35,083 nt of DNA from a virus. Shown piece after piece: positions 12,727-20,536 of this stretch. Numbering within the stretch: the first letter of the stretch is position 1; each line of letters begins with the position of its first letter. A program made the translations under genes and the position numbers. Below the pieces are notes generated by a model. The model worked only from the letters and a program-made list of their open reading frames with translations. It had not been told where the DNA came from and did no database searches. Where the stretch lies: positions 1-35,083 of the IMG/VR virus record IMGVR_UViG_3300040960_001334; one strand, written 5' to 3'.

Positions 12727-13985
12727 AGTGGCCGTGGCAGCGAAAGCAATCCGCAGTGCGCGAAAGCGTTTCCCAATTTGTCGGCGTTGGCGACCCCGCC
12801 TTTATGACACGCAACCCGGCGCAGTTTGCCAAAGAAGGCTACAGCTACAACCCGGTTGTCTATAAATGCGTTTCGCTTATTGCGCGGTCAGTGAGCAGCG
12901 TTCCAATCAAACTCCGCGTTGGCGGTGAAGAAACAGAACAACACAACATCCTTGATGCACTTGAACGGCCTAACCCTGTGCAGTCCCAAGCAGCTTTCAT
13001 CGAGGCGTACTTGTCAGAAATGCTTATTTCAGGAAACGGCTATTGCGAGCGTGTAACCAGCACGGACAACCGTATATTGGAATTGTGGACGCACTCACCG
13101 CAATATATGAAAGTGCTCAAAGGGAAATACCGTTTGCCTGCTGGGTATCAGTGGTCTAACGGCATGAACAAACACACATGGCAGGCCGACCCGGTAACGG
13201 GGCAGAGTGACATTCTTCAGATCAAGACGTTCAACCCCTTGGACTATTGGTACGGGATGTCGCCAATGGAAGCGGCTGTTTATGGCATAGACAATCACAA
13301 CGCTGCATCCAAGTGGAATTACAAGCTGCTGAAGAACGGTGCCGCCACGACTGGCCTGCTGACGCACAAGATCACCGAAGACGAAGAAGAATTATCACCC
13401 GAACAGTTGGAAAAGCTGCGGAAACAAATGGCAGACCGCGCTTCTGGTGTGGACAGTTCAACCACATTAGTTCTGGAAGGTAACTTCGACTATATGGAAA
13501 TGGGCATGAACCCTAAAGACCTTGACTGGCGGGAAGGCAAGCACATGAGTGCCGGGGAAATCGCGTTGGTGTACGGGGTGCCAGGTCAGCTTGTGGGCAT
13601 CCCTGACGCACAGACCTATTCCAACAACCGTGAAGCACGGCTGGCCTTGTGGACGGAAACGATCATCCCCATTGCTGAAATGATGCTGGGTGAATTGTCT
13701 GTTTGGTGCAGCGGCTTCTACGATGAGGACATTCAACTTTACCCAGACCTAGACGGTGTTGAAGCATTGTCACCCCTGCGAGAACGCAAGTGGGAGCGCG
13801 TTACCAAGGCAATCAACAACCCGCTGACTATTAACGAGGCACGGGAAGAACTCAACCTGCAGCCGGTAGAAGGCGGCGATGTGTTGTTGGTGCAAGCTGG
13901 GCTGTTGCCCATTACCGACAGCGGCGAACTGATGCCAGTAGATGACGAAGTAATGGCCTATCGGATTGCATATGGTGAGCAGTAG
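12723..13985 (+). CDS. Portal protein, HK97 family
   Basis: A 420-residue protein. It shows the HK97-portal order: N-terminal NPVVYKCVSLIARSVSSVPI, then LLxxPNPxQSxxxFxE as ALERPNPVQSQAAFIEAYL, GNGYCE, HSPQYMKV, MSPMEAA, NHNAASKWNYKLLKNGAATTG, and DLDWREGKHMSAGEIALVYGVP with NNREARLALW towards the end. The dodecameric portal forms the DNA entry ring at one capsid vertex and docks terminase and later the connector. ATG 12723 overlaps the terminase stop; its own stop shares a base with the GTG of the next gene. Confidence 0.95.
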   Translation: MKWPWQRKQSAVRESVSQFVGVGDPAFMTRNPAQFAKEGYSYNPVVYKCVSLIARSVSSVPIKLRVGGEETEQHNILDALERPNPVQSQAAFIEAYLSEMLISGNGYCERVTSTDNRILELWTHSPQYMKVLKGKYRLPAGYQWSNGMNKHTWQADPVTGQSDILQIKTFNPLDYWYGMSPMEAAVYGIDNHNAASKWNYKLLKNGAATTGLLTHKITEDEEELSPEQLEKLRKQMADRASGVDSSTTLVLEGNFDYMEMGMNPKDLDWREGKHMSAGEIALVYGVPGQLVGIPDAQTYSNNREARLALWTETIIPIAEMMLGELSVWCSGFYDEDIQLYPDLDGVEALSPLRERKWERVTKAINNPLTINEAREELNLQPVEGGDVLLVQAGLLPITDSGELMPVDDEVMAYRIAYGEQ

Positions 13986-14746
13986 TGTTCAACCTGCGAA
14001 CAGAGGCAGCGCGTAAGCGCGAAGCCGCGTTTCAAGAACGCCAACGCGCCGCATTTGAGCGCCGTATTTTTACAAGAATGCGCCGGGAATTTAACCGCGT
14101 TTCAAAAGAACTGGCGCGGGTTTATATCAGCGACGACCTTACCAACTTTGATGCTGTTATCGAAAAGCACCGCGAAAACGTGTTGAACATTCTCACAGTT
14201 CAATACCGTGGCGCATTCCGTTTGTTTGGGGGCCGCGTGTTGGACGATGGGGCAAAACGCTTCGCCCCTAGCAAAAAGACGGCTGAAAGTGTATTCTCGG
14301 AAGCCATGAAAACGTGGATTGCAACAGTAGGCGTGGAAAAAGCCGTGAGAATAAGCGACACCACACGCAGTCAAGCCGCCGCCGCGTTGTTGGCAACGAT
14401 GAACGAAGGGCAAGAAGTGACCGCCGCTGAAATACAAAAACGAACAGGCGGTGTAGTAGGCAGGACGCGGGCGCGGGTCATTGCCAGAACTGAAACGCAC
14501 AATGCCGCTAATGCAGCGAGCCTAGAAGCGGTTGATGCACTTGAGCTAGAGGAAGTCCAGAAAGAATGGATTTCTGTAGAGGACAGCAGAACACGGCAAA
14601 GCCATGCCGCCGCAGATGGACAGTTAGTTCCTGTGGACAGTTCGTTTGTCGTGGGTTCGGCGATGTTGTCCCACCCTGGCGACCCTACCGGCCCAGCAGG
14701 CGAAGTCATCAATTGCCGGTGCGTGATGGCATATGTGACGGAGTAG
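13985..14746 (+). CDS. Minor head protein (SPP1 gp7 / Mu F-like head morphogenesis domain)
   Basis: A 253-residue protein. The N-terminal 70 residues are strongly helical and basic (Arg-rich). The C-terminal part has RARVIARTETHNAANAAS, the signature of the phage head morphogenesis domain, then KEWISVEDSRTRQSHAAADGQ and HPGDPTGPAGEVINCRC, the usual cysteine-bearing end. These proteins associate with the portal and are packaged in the head. The start is GTG at 13985, sharing one base with the portal stop. Confidence 0.9.
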   Translation: MFNLRTEAARKREAAFQERQRAAFERRIFTRMRREFNRVSKELARVYISDDLTNFDAVIEKHRENVLNILTVQYRGAFRLFGGRVLDDGAKRFAPSKKTAESVFSEAMKTWIATVGVEKAVRISDTTRSQAAAALLATMNEGQEVTAAEIQKRTGGVVGRTRARVIARTETHNAANAASLEAVDALELEEVQKEWISVEDSRTRQSHAAADGQLVPVDSSFVVGSAMLSHPGDPTGPAGEVINCRCVMAYVTE

Positions 14747-14749
14747 AAA

Positions 14750-15385
14750 ATGGAAACGAAACACATCCCAATGGAATTAAAGGCGTCCGGCGAACAGGGA
14801 ACATTCTCTGGGTACGGTTCAATCTTTGGTAATGTAGACCTGCACGGCGACATTGTTGAAAAGGGCGCGTTTACCGAAACGCTTAAGGAACGCCCCATTG
14901 AACATGTCGGCCTGTACTGGATGCACGACCCCCGCGAACCGATTGGCAAATGGTCAATCATGGAAGAACGCGAACAAGGCTTGTGGGTAGAAGGCAAGCT
15001 GACGCTGGGTGTATCACGCGCCCGTGAAGTTTACGAACTTATGAAGGACGGCGCTGTTACCGGCTTGTCCATCGGATACCGAACCCGCAAGTACGACCTT
15101 GACGGCGAGAACGATATTCGTATTCTAAAAGACGTTGAACTGTTCGAGGTGTCCGCAGTGAGCGGTCCCGCGAATGAGGAAGCCCGTATAGCAGGCGTGA
15201 AGTCAGCGAAAGACTTTGCCAATCTTGCTACGGTACGGGAAGCGAACCAAGCCTTGCGCGATGCTGGCTTTTCGCAGCGAGAGGCAAACGCCTTTATTTC
15301 CCGTGTTAAGTCATTCGGTCAACGTGACGTTGACAATGAGGAACTAATCCGCGCCATTGACGGCGCACGATCTGCACTCAAATAA
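14750..15385 (+). CDS. HK97-type prohead protease
   Basis: A 211-residue protein of the phage prohead protease family (U35/herpesvirus-assemblin-like fold). GYGSIFGNVDLHGDIVEKGAF near residue 20-40 and the His motif YWMHDPREPIG near 60 are followed by VTGLSIGYR, with the nucleophile Ser, around 103. The C-terminal segment (FANLATVREANQALRDAG) is a scaffolding-like helix. It cleaves the N-terminal part of the capsid protein during maturation. It lies four bases after the minor head gene and 14 before the capsid gene. Confidence 0.92.
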   Translation: METKHIPMELKASGEQGTFSGYGSIFGNVDLHGDIVEKGAFTETLKERPIEHVGLYWMHDPREPIGKWSIMEEREQGLWVEGKLTLGVSRAREVYELMKDGAVTGLSIGYRTRKYDLDGENDIRILKDVELFEVSAVSGPANEEARIAGVKSAKDFANLATVREANQALRDAGFSQREANAFISRVKSFGQRDVDNEELIRAIDGARSALK

Positions 15386-15399
15386 ACGGAGTTGACCAA

Positions 15400-16746
15400 A
15401 TGGAACTCAAAGAAGCAATTGACGGCCTCAAGCGCGACTGGGAAGGTTACAAGGAAACCAACCAAGAGCGCATTGATGCCGCTGTAAAAGGCGCAGTTGA
15501 CCCTCTGATCGAGGAAAAGCTGAAAACCGCCAACGACGATTTCTCAACTAAGTTTGACGAAATCATGGAAGCCCAGAAGGGCATCAAGGCCGAAGCTGAA
15601 GCACAGATCAAACGTGCCGACGAATTGGAAGCTGCGCTGAAGCGTGCATCTGACAACGACAACGGCGTTGATTTTGGCGAGGCGCACAAGTTTATGGCCT
15701 TGGCACAGCATAAGTCAGTAGACGAACTGCTGGAAGACCAGGTGGACATGGGCAAGTTCAACGACTACGAAAAGTCGTTTGTTCGTTCTTATCTGCGCCG
15801 GTCTGAAAAGCACGCCATGAACGATGCCGAAACAAAAGCGTTGTCTATTGCTGGCGACCCGCAGGGTGGCTATCTGGTGCCGCCGACGATGGCAACCAAC
15901 ATCATCACCAAGATTTTCGAGACTTCGCCTGTGCGCTCTATTGCGTCCACAGTGACCATCGGCACTGACCGTTGGGAAGTCCCGCTTGACCGTGATGAAG
16001 CGACGACAGGTTGGGTGGGTGAAACCGCAGCCCGGTCCGAAACGGACACACCGGAACTCGGCAAGTTTGAAATCCCCGTTCACGAACAGTACGCCAACCC
16101 GCGTATCACGCAGAACATGCTTGACGATGCACAGTTGGACATTGCTGGCTGGTTGAATGGCAAGGTTGCTGACAAGATGGCCCGTACCGAAAACACCGCG
16201 TTCGTCAACGGCAACGGCGTGACACAGCCTCGCGGCTTTATGGACTACGCTTCAACTGCTGTTACAACGGCTGATGCAAGCCGCGCCTTCGGTGTGTTGC
16301 AGTACATCATTACCGGTGCTTCTGGTGGCTTCAACGCTACTGACCCCGGTGATGCCCTGATTGATCTGGTGTATGCGCTGAAGGCTGGTTATCGCCAAGG
16401 TGCAAGCTGGGCAATGAGCCGTTCCACTGTTGGTGCTGTTCGCAAAATTCAGGACGGTGACGGTAACTATCTGTGGCAACCGAACTTCACTGATTTGCAG
16501 CAGTCTAACCTGTTGGGTGCGACAATCACCGAACTGGAAGACATGGCTGCTATCGGTGCTGACAGCTTCTCCATTGCCTTTGGTAACTTCAGCGCTGGCT
16601 ACCAGATCGTTGATCGCCAGGGCATCCGGTTGCTGGTTGACCCGTACTCTGCCAAGCCTTACGTCCAATACTACACCACCAAGCGTGTAGGCGGTGACGT
16701 TGTGGACAGCGAAGCCATCAAGCTGCTGAAATTCGGCACCTCGTAG
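15400..16746 (+). CDS. Major capsid protein, HK97 fold
   Basis: A 448-residue protein. Residues 1-90 are a charged coiled coil acting as internal scaffold (delta domain), expected to be removed by the protease before maturation. The HK97 core starts at about GDPQGGYLVPPTMATNIITK, continues through the E-loop segment WEVPLDRDEATTGWVGETAA and LGKFEIPVHEQYANPRITQNML, and contains GNGVTQPRGFM. The gene has its own GGAG ribosome site and is followed by a perfect transcription terminator, which suits a highly expressed product. Confidence 0.95.
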   Translation: MELKEAIDGLKRDWEGYKETNQERIDAAVKGAVDPLIEEKLKTANDDFSTKFDEIMEAQKGIKAEAEAQIKRADELEAALKRASDNDNGVDFGEAHKFMALAQHKSVDELLEDQVDMGKFNDYEKSFVRSYLRRSEKHAMNDAETKALSIAGDPQGGYLVPPTMATNIITKIFETSPVRSIASTVTIGTDRWEVPLDRDEATTGWVGETAARSETDTPELGKFEIPVHEQYANPRITQNMLDDAQLDIAGWLNGKVADKMARTENTAFVNGNGVTQPRGFMDYASTAVTTADASRAFGVLQYIITGASGGFNATDPGDALIDLVYALKAGYRQGASWAMSRSTVGAVRKIQDGDGNYLWQPNFTDLQQSNLLGATITELEDMAAIGADSFSIAFGNFSAGYQIVDRQGIRLLVDPYSAKPYVQYYTTKRVGGDVVDSEAIKLLKFGTS

Positions 16747-16758
16747 GCTTCAAAAAAC

Positions 16759-16784
16759 AGGGGGACTTCGGTCCCCCTTATTTG
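16759..16784 (+). terminator. Rho-independent terminator after the capsid gene
   Basis: AGGGGGAC (16759-16766) pairs with GTCCCCCT (16771-16778) across a TTCG loop, with TTATTT following. On the minus strand six T follow the stem, so it works both ways. It would leave the capsid message as the 3' end of most transcripts and reduce expression downstream. Confidence 0.85.
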
Positions 16785-16810
16785 AAACACGCAAAAAAAA
16801 GGAGAGCAAC

Positions 16811-17218
16811 ATGCTCCGCGATTTGCACAACAATATCACAGTCAGCAATGCGCTTGACACGCAGGTTATCAGCACTAACACCACCACAGTCGGTGACATT
16901 ATTGACACCAAGGGCAACAGTGCCGTTGAGTTCGTCATTCAGTCTGGCACCCTGACGAATGGCGCATTTGCTGTTCTGATTGAAGAAGGCGATGCCGCCA
17001 ACCTTTCTGACGCTGCTGCTGTAGCTGACGCCGACTTGCTCGGCACAGAAAGCGATGCTGGCTTTGCCGCCACCGACGACAACACTGTAACGAAGATCGG
17101 TTACATTGGGGACCAACGCTACGTGCGCTTGTCTATCGTGTCGACTTCCGTAACTTCAGGCGGCACCCTTGGTGCTGTGGCCGTTCTCAAGCCGCTGATG
17201 CGTGGCACGACTGGCTAA
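16811..17218 (+). CDS. Probable capsid decoration/head structural protein
   Basis: A 135-residue acidic, beta-rich protein (VEFVIQSGTLTNGAFAVLIE, RYVRLSIVSTSVTSGGTLGA). Proteins of this look sit right after the major capsid gene in many siphophages and act as surface cementing or spacer subunits. It has its own AGGAG ribosome site eight bases before the ATG, so it can be translated from read-through transcripts. The family assignment is by position and composition. Confidence 0.7.
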   Translation: MLRDLHNNITVSNALDTQVISTNTTTVGDIIDTKGNSAVEFVIQSGTLTNGAFAVLIEEGDAANLSDAAAVADADLLGTESDAGFAATDDNTVTKIGYIGDQRYVRLSIVSTSVTSGGTLGAVAVLKPLMRGTTG

Positions 17219-17296
17219 TCGAGGTTCGGGCGGGACGATCTGGGCCTTGCGCCGTGAAGGGTTGTCCCTCTTGCCTCGGTTGTTCCGCTCGACGCT

Positions 17297-17316
17297 GTTA
17301 AAACGGCGATTTTAAC
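17297..17316. repeat. Inverted repeat GTTAAAAC.../...GATTTTAAC
   Basis: TTAAAA and TTTTAA arms flank CGGCGA, in the 163-base gap before the 70-residue gene. Closely similar stems occur at 19532-19562 and 31323-31343, so it is one of three related sites in this genome. The gap holds no other obvious signal apart from GGAAGGG before the next gene. Confidence 0.5.
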
Positions 17317-17381
17317 GGGGCCACACGGGTGAAGCGCAGGCACCCTAACCCCAACATCAAATCCAACGGAAGGGCGTTAGA

Positions 17382-17594
17382 ATGAAAATACGGCTACTCA
17401 AAGCATGGTCCTACAACCTTGATGGAATGCACACGCTGACCGGCAAGAAAGATGAAGAAATCAACCTTGAAGGCCGCGAGGCTTTGGCTGCTGATGCCAT
17501 TGAAGGCGGGTTCGCAGAAGAAGTGAAACCCAAAGCCAAGAAAAAGGCTGCACCTAAGAAAAAGGGCGCGGCTCCAGAAAACAAAGCGAATTAA
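17382..17594 (+). CDS. Small Lys-rich hypothetical protein of the head region
   Basis: A 70-residue protein with a short N-terminal domain (MKIRLLKAWSYNLDGMHTLTG) and a Lys/Ala/Pro-rich tail, consisting of PKAKKKAAPKKKGAAPENK. Such tails bind nucleic acid or are disordered. Similar small genes with Lys/Pro tails are common between capsid and connector genes. Ribosome site GGAAGGG lies 8 bases upstream. It is closed by a strong terminator at 17640. Confidence 0.65.
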   Translation: MKIRLLKAWSYNLDGMHTLTGKKDEEINLEGREALAADAIEGGFAEEVKPKAKKKAAPKKKGAAPENKAN

Positions 17595-17639
17595 GGTCTG
17601 TCGGCTAGTCTCCTTCCCCCCTCACTGATAGACCGGAAG

Positions 17640-17666
17640 CGGGGCCGTTCAGCGGCCCCGTTTTTT
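17640..17666 (+). terminator. Strong rho-independent terminator
   Basis: CGGGGCCG (17640-17647) pairs with CGGCCCCG (17653-17660) across TTCAG, followed by six T (17661-17666). It ends the head gene transcript on the plus strand. Its stem overlaps the last codons of the first minus-strand gene (stop at 17649-17651). Confidence 0.92.
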
Positions 17667-17816
17667 GTTGGCTTTGTTCCTTCCATCGTTTTCATAATCC
17701 ATGATGTTGTGGCTGGTCGCACCCCAACGGCTGATGAAGCGTTGCATCACTTCTGTGTTGTTGTCCTTTAACGCCTGGCAATATTGGGTCCATTCGCGGC
17801 GGTCTGTTTTGTTCAT
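17649..17816 (-). CDS. Hypothetical 55-residue protein
   Basis: An uninterrupted 55-codon frame from ATG at 17816 with AAGGAG ten bases upstream. The product begins MNKTDRREWTQYCQ and ends in a basic stretch (RNKANKKRGR). Its start follows the stop of the next gene (17820-18017) by 3 bases, so the two are coupled in the minus-strand cassette. Its C-terminus is read through the terminator stem. No family recognised. Confidence 0.6.
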   Translation of the reverse strand: MNKTDRREWTQYCQALKDNNTEVMQRFISRWGATSHNIMDYENDGRNKANKKRGR

Positions 17817-17819
17817 AGT

Positions 17820-18017
17820 CTATGCTCCTTCATATTCGGCTTTGCGTGACAGGAAGCCGGGGTCGTTGTCGGCGTTGTATTCCATGCAGGCGCGTATCGC
17901 CTCTGCTTCTGTCTGCACATGACACAAGGTTGTCTTGCGGCCTAAATGCGGCTCACGGCCACCCGGCCATTCGGGGTTACGCTTCCAGAAATTGCGTACG
18001 AAAACATGATAGTTCAT
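17820..18017 (-). CDS. Hypothetical 65-residue protein
   Basis: Small soluble basic protein (NYHVFVRNFWKRNPEWPGGREPHLGRKTTLCHVQ; the last part includes EAEAIRACMEYNADNDPG). The helix-like 'TEAEAIRACMEYN' resembles small phage proteins with a single modified beta-alpha fold, but no family is named with confidence. The ATG overlaps the stop of the GcrA-like gene by four bases. Ribosome site GGGAG is visible upstream. Confidence 0.6.
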   Translation of the reverse strand: MNYHVFVRNFWKRNPEWPGGREPHLGRKTTLCHVQTEAEAIRACMEYNADNDPGFLSRKAEYEGA

Positions 18018-18337
18018 AGTTCTTCTCCCTCTTTGGTTGGTTTAAATAGACTGATTTGATAGGACCGGAAAGGGCATGATTGGATTAAACACGGATTTCC
18101 TTCGTTCAAATTATTTGCAAGGTGCACCAATACAATTTCACACTGTGGGCAAAGAGGCTCACCTTGTATTTTTCGTTTTCCGTTGACCATGTGGCGTTTG
18201 GGCAGGTTCATATGCCTTCGCTTGGCCGATACGGTGGCAATGTTCTTTCGCAGCCTCTTGGCAATATCCTTGATAGGTGCGCCGTCTGCCCACATATCAG
18301 TTAGCGTCTTTTCCATTTCTGCGTCCCAATGTCCCAT
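18014..18337 (-). CDS. GcrA-like transcription regulator
   Basis: A 107-residue protein. The N-terminal 50 residues (GHWDAEMEKTLTDMWADG followed by PIKDIAKRLRKNIATVSAKR) match the GcrA helix-turn-helix, with the final MNLPKRH basic turn. GcrA is an alphaproteobacterial cell-cycle regulator that binds RNA polymerase sigma factor at methylated promoters. Phage copies are common and presumably steer host or phage transcription. The C-terminal part has Cys pairs (CPQC; CLIQSC) that may bind a metal, unlike typical GcrA. It shares four overlapping bases with its neighbour. Confidence 0.72.
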   Translation of the reverse strand: MGHWDAEMEKTLTDMWADGAPIKDIAKRLRKNIATVSAKRRHMNLPKRHMVNGKRKIQGEPLCPQCEIVLVHLANNLNEGNPCLIQSCPFRSYQISLFKPTKEGEEL

Positions 18338-18609
18338 TATTCGTCTACCCCTTCCATGAAGGCTTCAACGGCTTGGTCAAGAATACTGCGGGTGGTGTGT
18401 ACCCTGACGGCAGCGCGTTCGGTGTTTACCGTGTCGGCGTCTTTGATGGCGTTTTCTAGCTCGTCTGCCAGCCACTTGATGAAGTCGGGTGTTGCTGACC
18501 AATGCGGGGTGAACGTGTCTTCTGATGGATGAATGGTGGCCTTTAGCACCCCGAACTTGTTAGCCTGTGCGCGTGCATGTTCCATTGCTTGCTGGTTAGT
18601 TCTTTCCAT
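18337..18609 (-). CDS. Hypothetical phage protein, 90 residues
   Basis: Start chosen at ATG 18609, which follows AAAGGAACGTCTG, the leader shared by several genes on this strand; a longer frame to 18681 has no ribosome site. The protein (MERTNQQAMEHARAQANKFG; TPHWSATPDFIKWLADELEN) is acidic and probably helical. Related small proteins occur in many phage genomes without known role. Its stop meets the start of the GcrA-like gene. Confidence 0.65.
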   Translation of the reverse strand: MERTNQQAMEHARAQANKFGVLKATIHPSEDTFTPHWSATPDFIKWLADELENAIKDADTVNTERAAVRVHTTRSILDQAVEAFMEGVDE

Positions 18610-18620
18610 CAGACGTTCCT

Positions 18621-18758
18621 TTAGTCGTTGTTGAACAGGTAGATCACAGCCCACATCGCTATCAGCGGCAACGCATACCAAAGAGCAAAAGGGATGGTAA
18701 TGGCGATAAGAACAGCAGCGAGAGTGCCGCTGATTTTGTCATATGTTGACTGACGCAT
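18621..18758 (-). CDS. Tiny membrane protein, 45 residues
   Basis: A 45-codon frame from ATG 18758, which overlaps the stop codon of the next gene upstream (TAATG). GAGG lies 8 bases before it. Residues about 11-40 are hydrophobic (TLAAVLIAITIPFALWYALP, then LIAMWAVIYLF): one long or two short transmembrane segments. A holin-like or superinfection-related role is possible but unproven. Confidence 0.6.
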   Translation of the reverse strand: MRQSTYDKISGTLAAVLIAITIPFALWYALPLIAMWAVIYLFNND

Positions 18759-19027
18759 TAGCCCGCCTCATTTGTCTGTATTTCAACGCTGGTGTACAGG
18801 TCTCCAAGTAGGGACCTCATCGCTTTGGCGTCAATTTTGTCCCTGAACCAGACACATTGAAAATCGTCATACCGAGAATAGTAGACCTGGTTGGAATGCA
18901 TTATGTCCTGCATCAGCTGGCCAATCACATCGCTGACATTCAGACGCAACCACCATCTGTGAGTAAATATGCGACCCTCAATATTAAGCCGGTGCATGTT
19001 CTTTGTTTCAGGATTGAGAATGGACAT
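18758..19027 (-). CDS. Hypothetical protein, 89 residues
   Basis: The start at 19027 is set by the AAAGGAACGTCCA leader; the longer frame to 19210 would add an implausible Cys-rich extension. The protein has aromatic-rich stretches (IFTHRWWLRLNVSDVIGQLM; YYSRYDDFQCVWFRDKID). No family recognised. It overlaps the tiny membrane gene downstream by one base. Confidence 0.6.
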   Translation of the reverse strand: MSILNPETKNMHRLNIEGRIFTHRWWLRLNVSDVIGQLMQDIMHSNQVYYSRYDDFQCVWFRDKIDAKAMRSLLGDLYTSVEIQTNEAG

Positions 19028-19044
19028 TGGACGTTCCTTTTTGT

Positions 19045-19185
19045 TTAAAAGTCTTCGCGAGAAGCGGAAACTATGGCAGCAATGATAGCAATGATTACGA
19101 CGAAGACAACCCGCATGAGGAACCATGCAACACGGATGGCAAAGTAACCAACAACAACTACAAGAACGAGTGTTAAGAAATCCAT
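19045..19185 (-). CDS. Tiny membrane protein, 46 residues
   Basis: A 46-codon frame from ATG 19185 with AGGGG 7 bases upstream. Almost all of it is hydrophobic: DFLTLVLVVVVGYFAIRVAW followed by FLMRVVFVVIIAIIAAIV, likely two transmembrane segments with a short Arg-containing turn, and a charged tail SREDF. It sits between the two leader-bearing genes. Function unknown. Confidence 0.6.
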   Translation of the reverse strand: MDFLTLVLVVVVGYFAIRVAWFLMRVVFVVIIAIIAAIVSASREDF

Positions 19186-19193
19186 TGTTGCCC

Positions 19194-19478
19194 CTATGCC
19201 ACGTTGTCAATGGCTATTTCTTCAACCTGCTTAATCAGCGCCGATGCATTATCAACGCCAAGAAAATATTCCAGTGCAGCAGGAAAGGTTGCAAAGCACT
19301 CGTCGCCTTCTTCATTGGAGAGTTCCACATATTCAAACATCGCTGAATATTCGTACATCACACCCCGCGCACCATCGACGACCCGTTCTATCAGAACAGA
19401 ACATTCTGACGCGACATGGTAGTAGTGGCCGAGACTTTCAAAGTCGGTTTGAGCGCATGTATATTCGAGATTGGACAT
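19194..19478 (-). CDS. Hypothetical protein, first gene of the minus-strand cassette
   Basis: Start chosen at ATG 19478, behind AAAGGAACGTCCA; 15 further residues upstream in the frame lack a ribosome site. The 94-residue acidic protein has DGARGVMYEYSAMFEYVELS and ECFATFPAALEYFLG segments and no recognised family. It is the promoter-proximal gene of the cassette read from a promoter at 19522-19549. Confidence 0.6.
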   Translation of the reverse strand: MSNLEYTCAQTDFESLGHYYHVASECSVLIERVVDGARGVMYEYSAMFEYVELSNEEGDECFATFPAALEYFLGVDNASALIKQVEEIAIDNVA

Positions 19479-19521
19479 TGGACGTTCCTTTCGGTGACTG
19501 AATTTGGTAATCTCAATAATC

Positions 19522-19568
19522 ATAATACGCAGTTAAAACTAAAAGTAAACCCCCGTTTTAACTTTTTT
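19522..19568 (-). promoter_or_regulatory. Cassette promoter and overlapping inverted repeat
   Basis: On the minus strand TTTACT (19544-19549), 16 bases and TATTAT (19522-19527) form a good sigma70-like promoter. It is enclosed by GTTAAAAC (19532-19539) and GTTTTAAC (19555-19562), an inverted repeat that could be an operator over the -35. On the plus strand the right arm runs into six T (19563-19568), so it may also act as a weak terminator before the connector genes. The sequence GGGGGTTTAC is shared with the promoter at 33541-33569. Confidence 0.55.
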
Positions 19569-19580
19569 CTGTGAGGCAGT

Positions 19581-20213
19581 ATGCGACACTATGAAAGAAC
19601 CACAGAACCGGCAATTGACCCGATTACCGTTGATGAAGTGAAGTCAGCAGGGCGCATTGACCACGAAACCGAAGACGGCCTGCTTGCAATGTATGTTACG
19701 GCTGCTGTGGATGCTTGTGAGAAGTATTTGGGCCGCGCCCTGATAAGCCAGACCTGGACGCTCTATTACGACGAGTGGCCGAACAATGACGAGCCGTGGT
19801 GGGATGGCGTACGGGTGGCGTCACAGAACGTGTTGAGTAGCGAAGCCGATGTGATTGAATTGCCTTATGGGCCGTTGCTATCGGTGACAAGCATTTCCAC
19901 ATTCAACACCAGCGACACTGAAAGCACTGTGCCAACTGATGTGTATGGAGTGACGACTGGCATTAGTTCACGCGTTTATCTGAAAGATGGGCAAGTGTGG
20001 CCCAGCGCAACGCGCACCCGTGACGGGGTAAAGATTGTCTATGTGGCTGGCTACGGCACCGACTTCAACGATGTGCCAATGGCAATCCGCCAGGGCATCA
20101 TTCAGTTGTGCGTTCATTGGTACGAAAACCGCGAGGCAACAGTTGATGTGAACGTCAACAAGGTGCCCAACATGATCCGCAAGATATGGTCCCCGCATAA
20201 GGCCATCCGATGA
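19581..20213 (+). CDS. Head-tail connector protein (gp6/phiE125 gp8-like)
   Basis: A 210-residue protein. It has the family order: DPITVDEVKSAGRID, then YVTAAVDACEKYLGRALISQTW, and a C-terminal MAIRQGIIQLCVHWYENREA helix. Members form the ring below the portal. An ATG with a weak GAGG site starts the gene after the minus-strand cassette, so plus-strand transcription resumes here from an unidentified promoter or by read-through. Confidence 0.88.
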   Translation: MRHYERTTEPAIDPITVDEVKSAGRIDHETEDGLLAMYVTAAVDACEKYLGRALISQTWTLYYDEWPNNDEPWWDGVRVASQNVLSSEADVIELPYGPLLSVTSISTFNTSDTESTVPTDVYGVTTGISSRVYLKDGQVWPSATRTRDGVKIVYVAGYGTDFNDVPMAIRQGIIQLCVHWYENREATVDVNVNKVPNMIRKIWSPHKAIR

Positions 20214-20536
20214 CCGTAGGAAAGATGCGCCACAGGGTAACACTCAAGAACCACCCTACAACGGCGGTGGGTGCTGGCGGTGTTATATCCCAAACAGAAG
20301 ACGTTATCGCTACCATATGGGGCCGGGTGCAACCAACATCGGGCGTGCAGACAAACGCCCATGACCGTTTGGAATATCCTGTAACGCATACGGTGACAAC
20401 CCGCTATCAGGCTGAATACAAGTCTGCTCGATTTATCACCCACGATAGCCGTTCATTCAAAGTGCTGGGTGTGCAAGAAGAAGAAGAACGGGGCCGCTGG
20501 TTGGTGTTCAATTGCCAAGAAGGTGTGCCGCAATGA
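20210..20536 (+). CDS. Head closure/adaptor protein (SPP1 gp16-like, DUF-type head-tail adaptor)
   Basis: A 108-residue beta-barrel protein. MRHRVTLKNHPTTAVGAGGV and an IWGRVQPTSG segment, then ARFITHDSRSFKVLGVQEEE, fit the small head-tail adaptors that close the connector. It overlaps the connector gene by four bases and the tail-completion gene by four. Confidence 0.86.
   Translation: MTVGKMRHRVTLKNHPTTAVGAGGVISQTEDVIATIWGRVQPTSGVQTNAHDRLEYPVTHTVTTRYQAEYKSARFITHDSRSFKVLGVQEEEERGRWLVFNCQEGVPQ

Noticed and set aside
16747-16810. Small ORF between capsid and decoration genes.
   Set aside because: The gap is a terminator and a ribosome site only.
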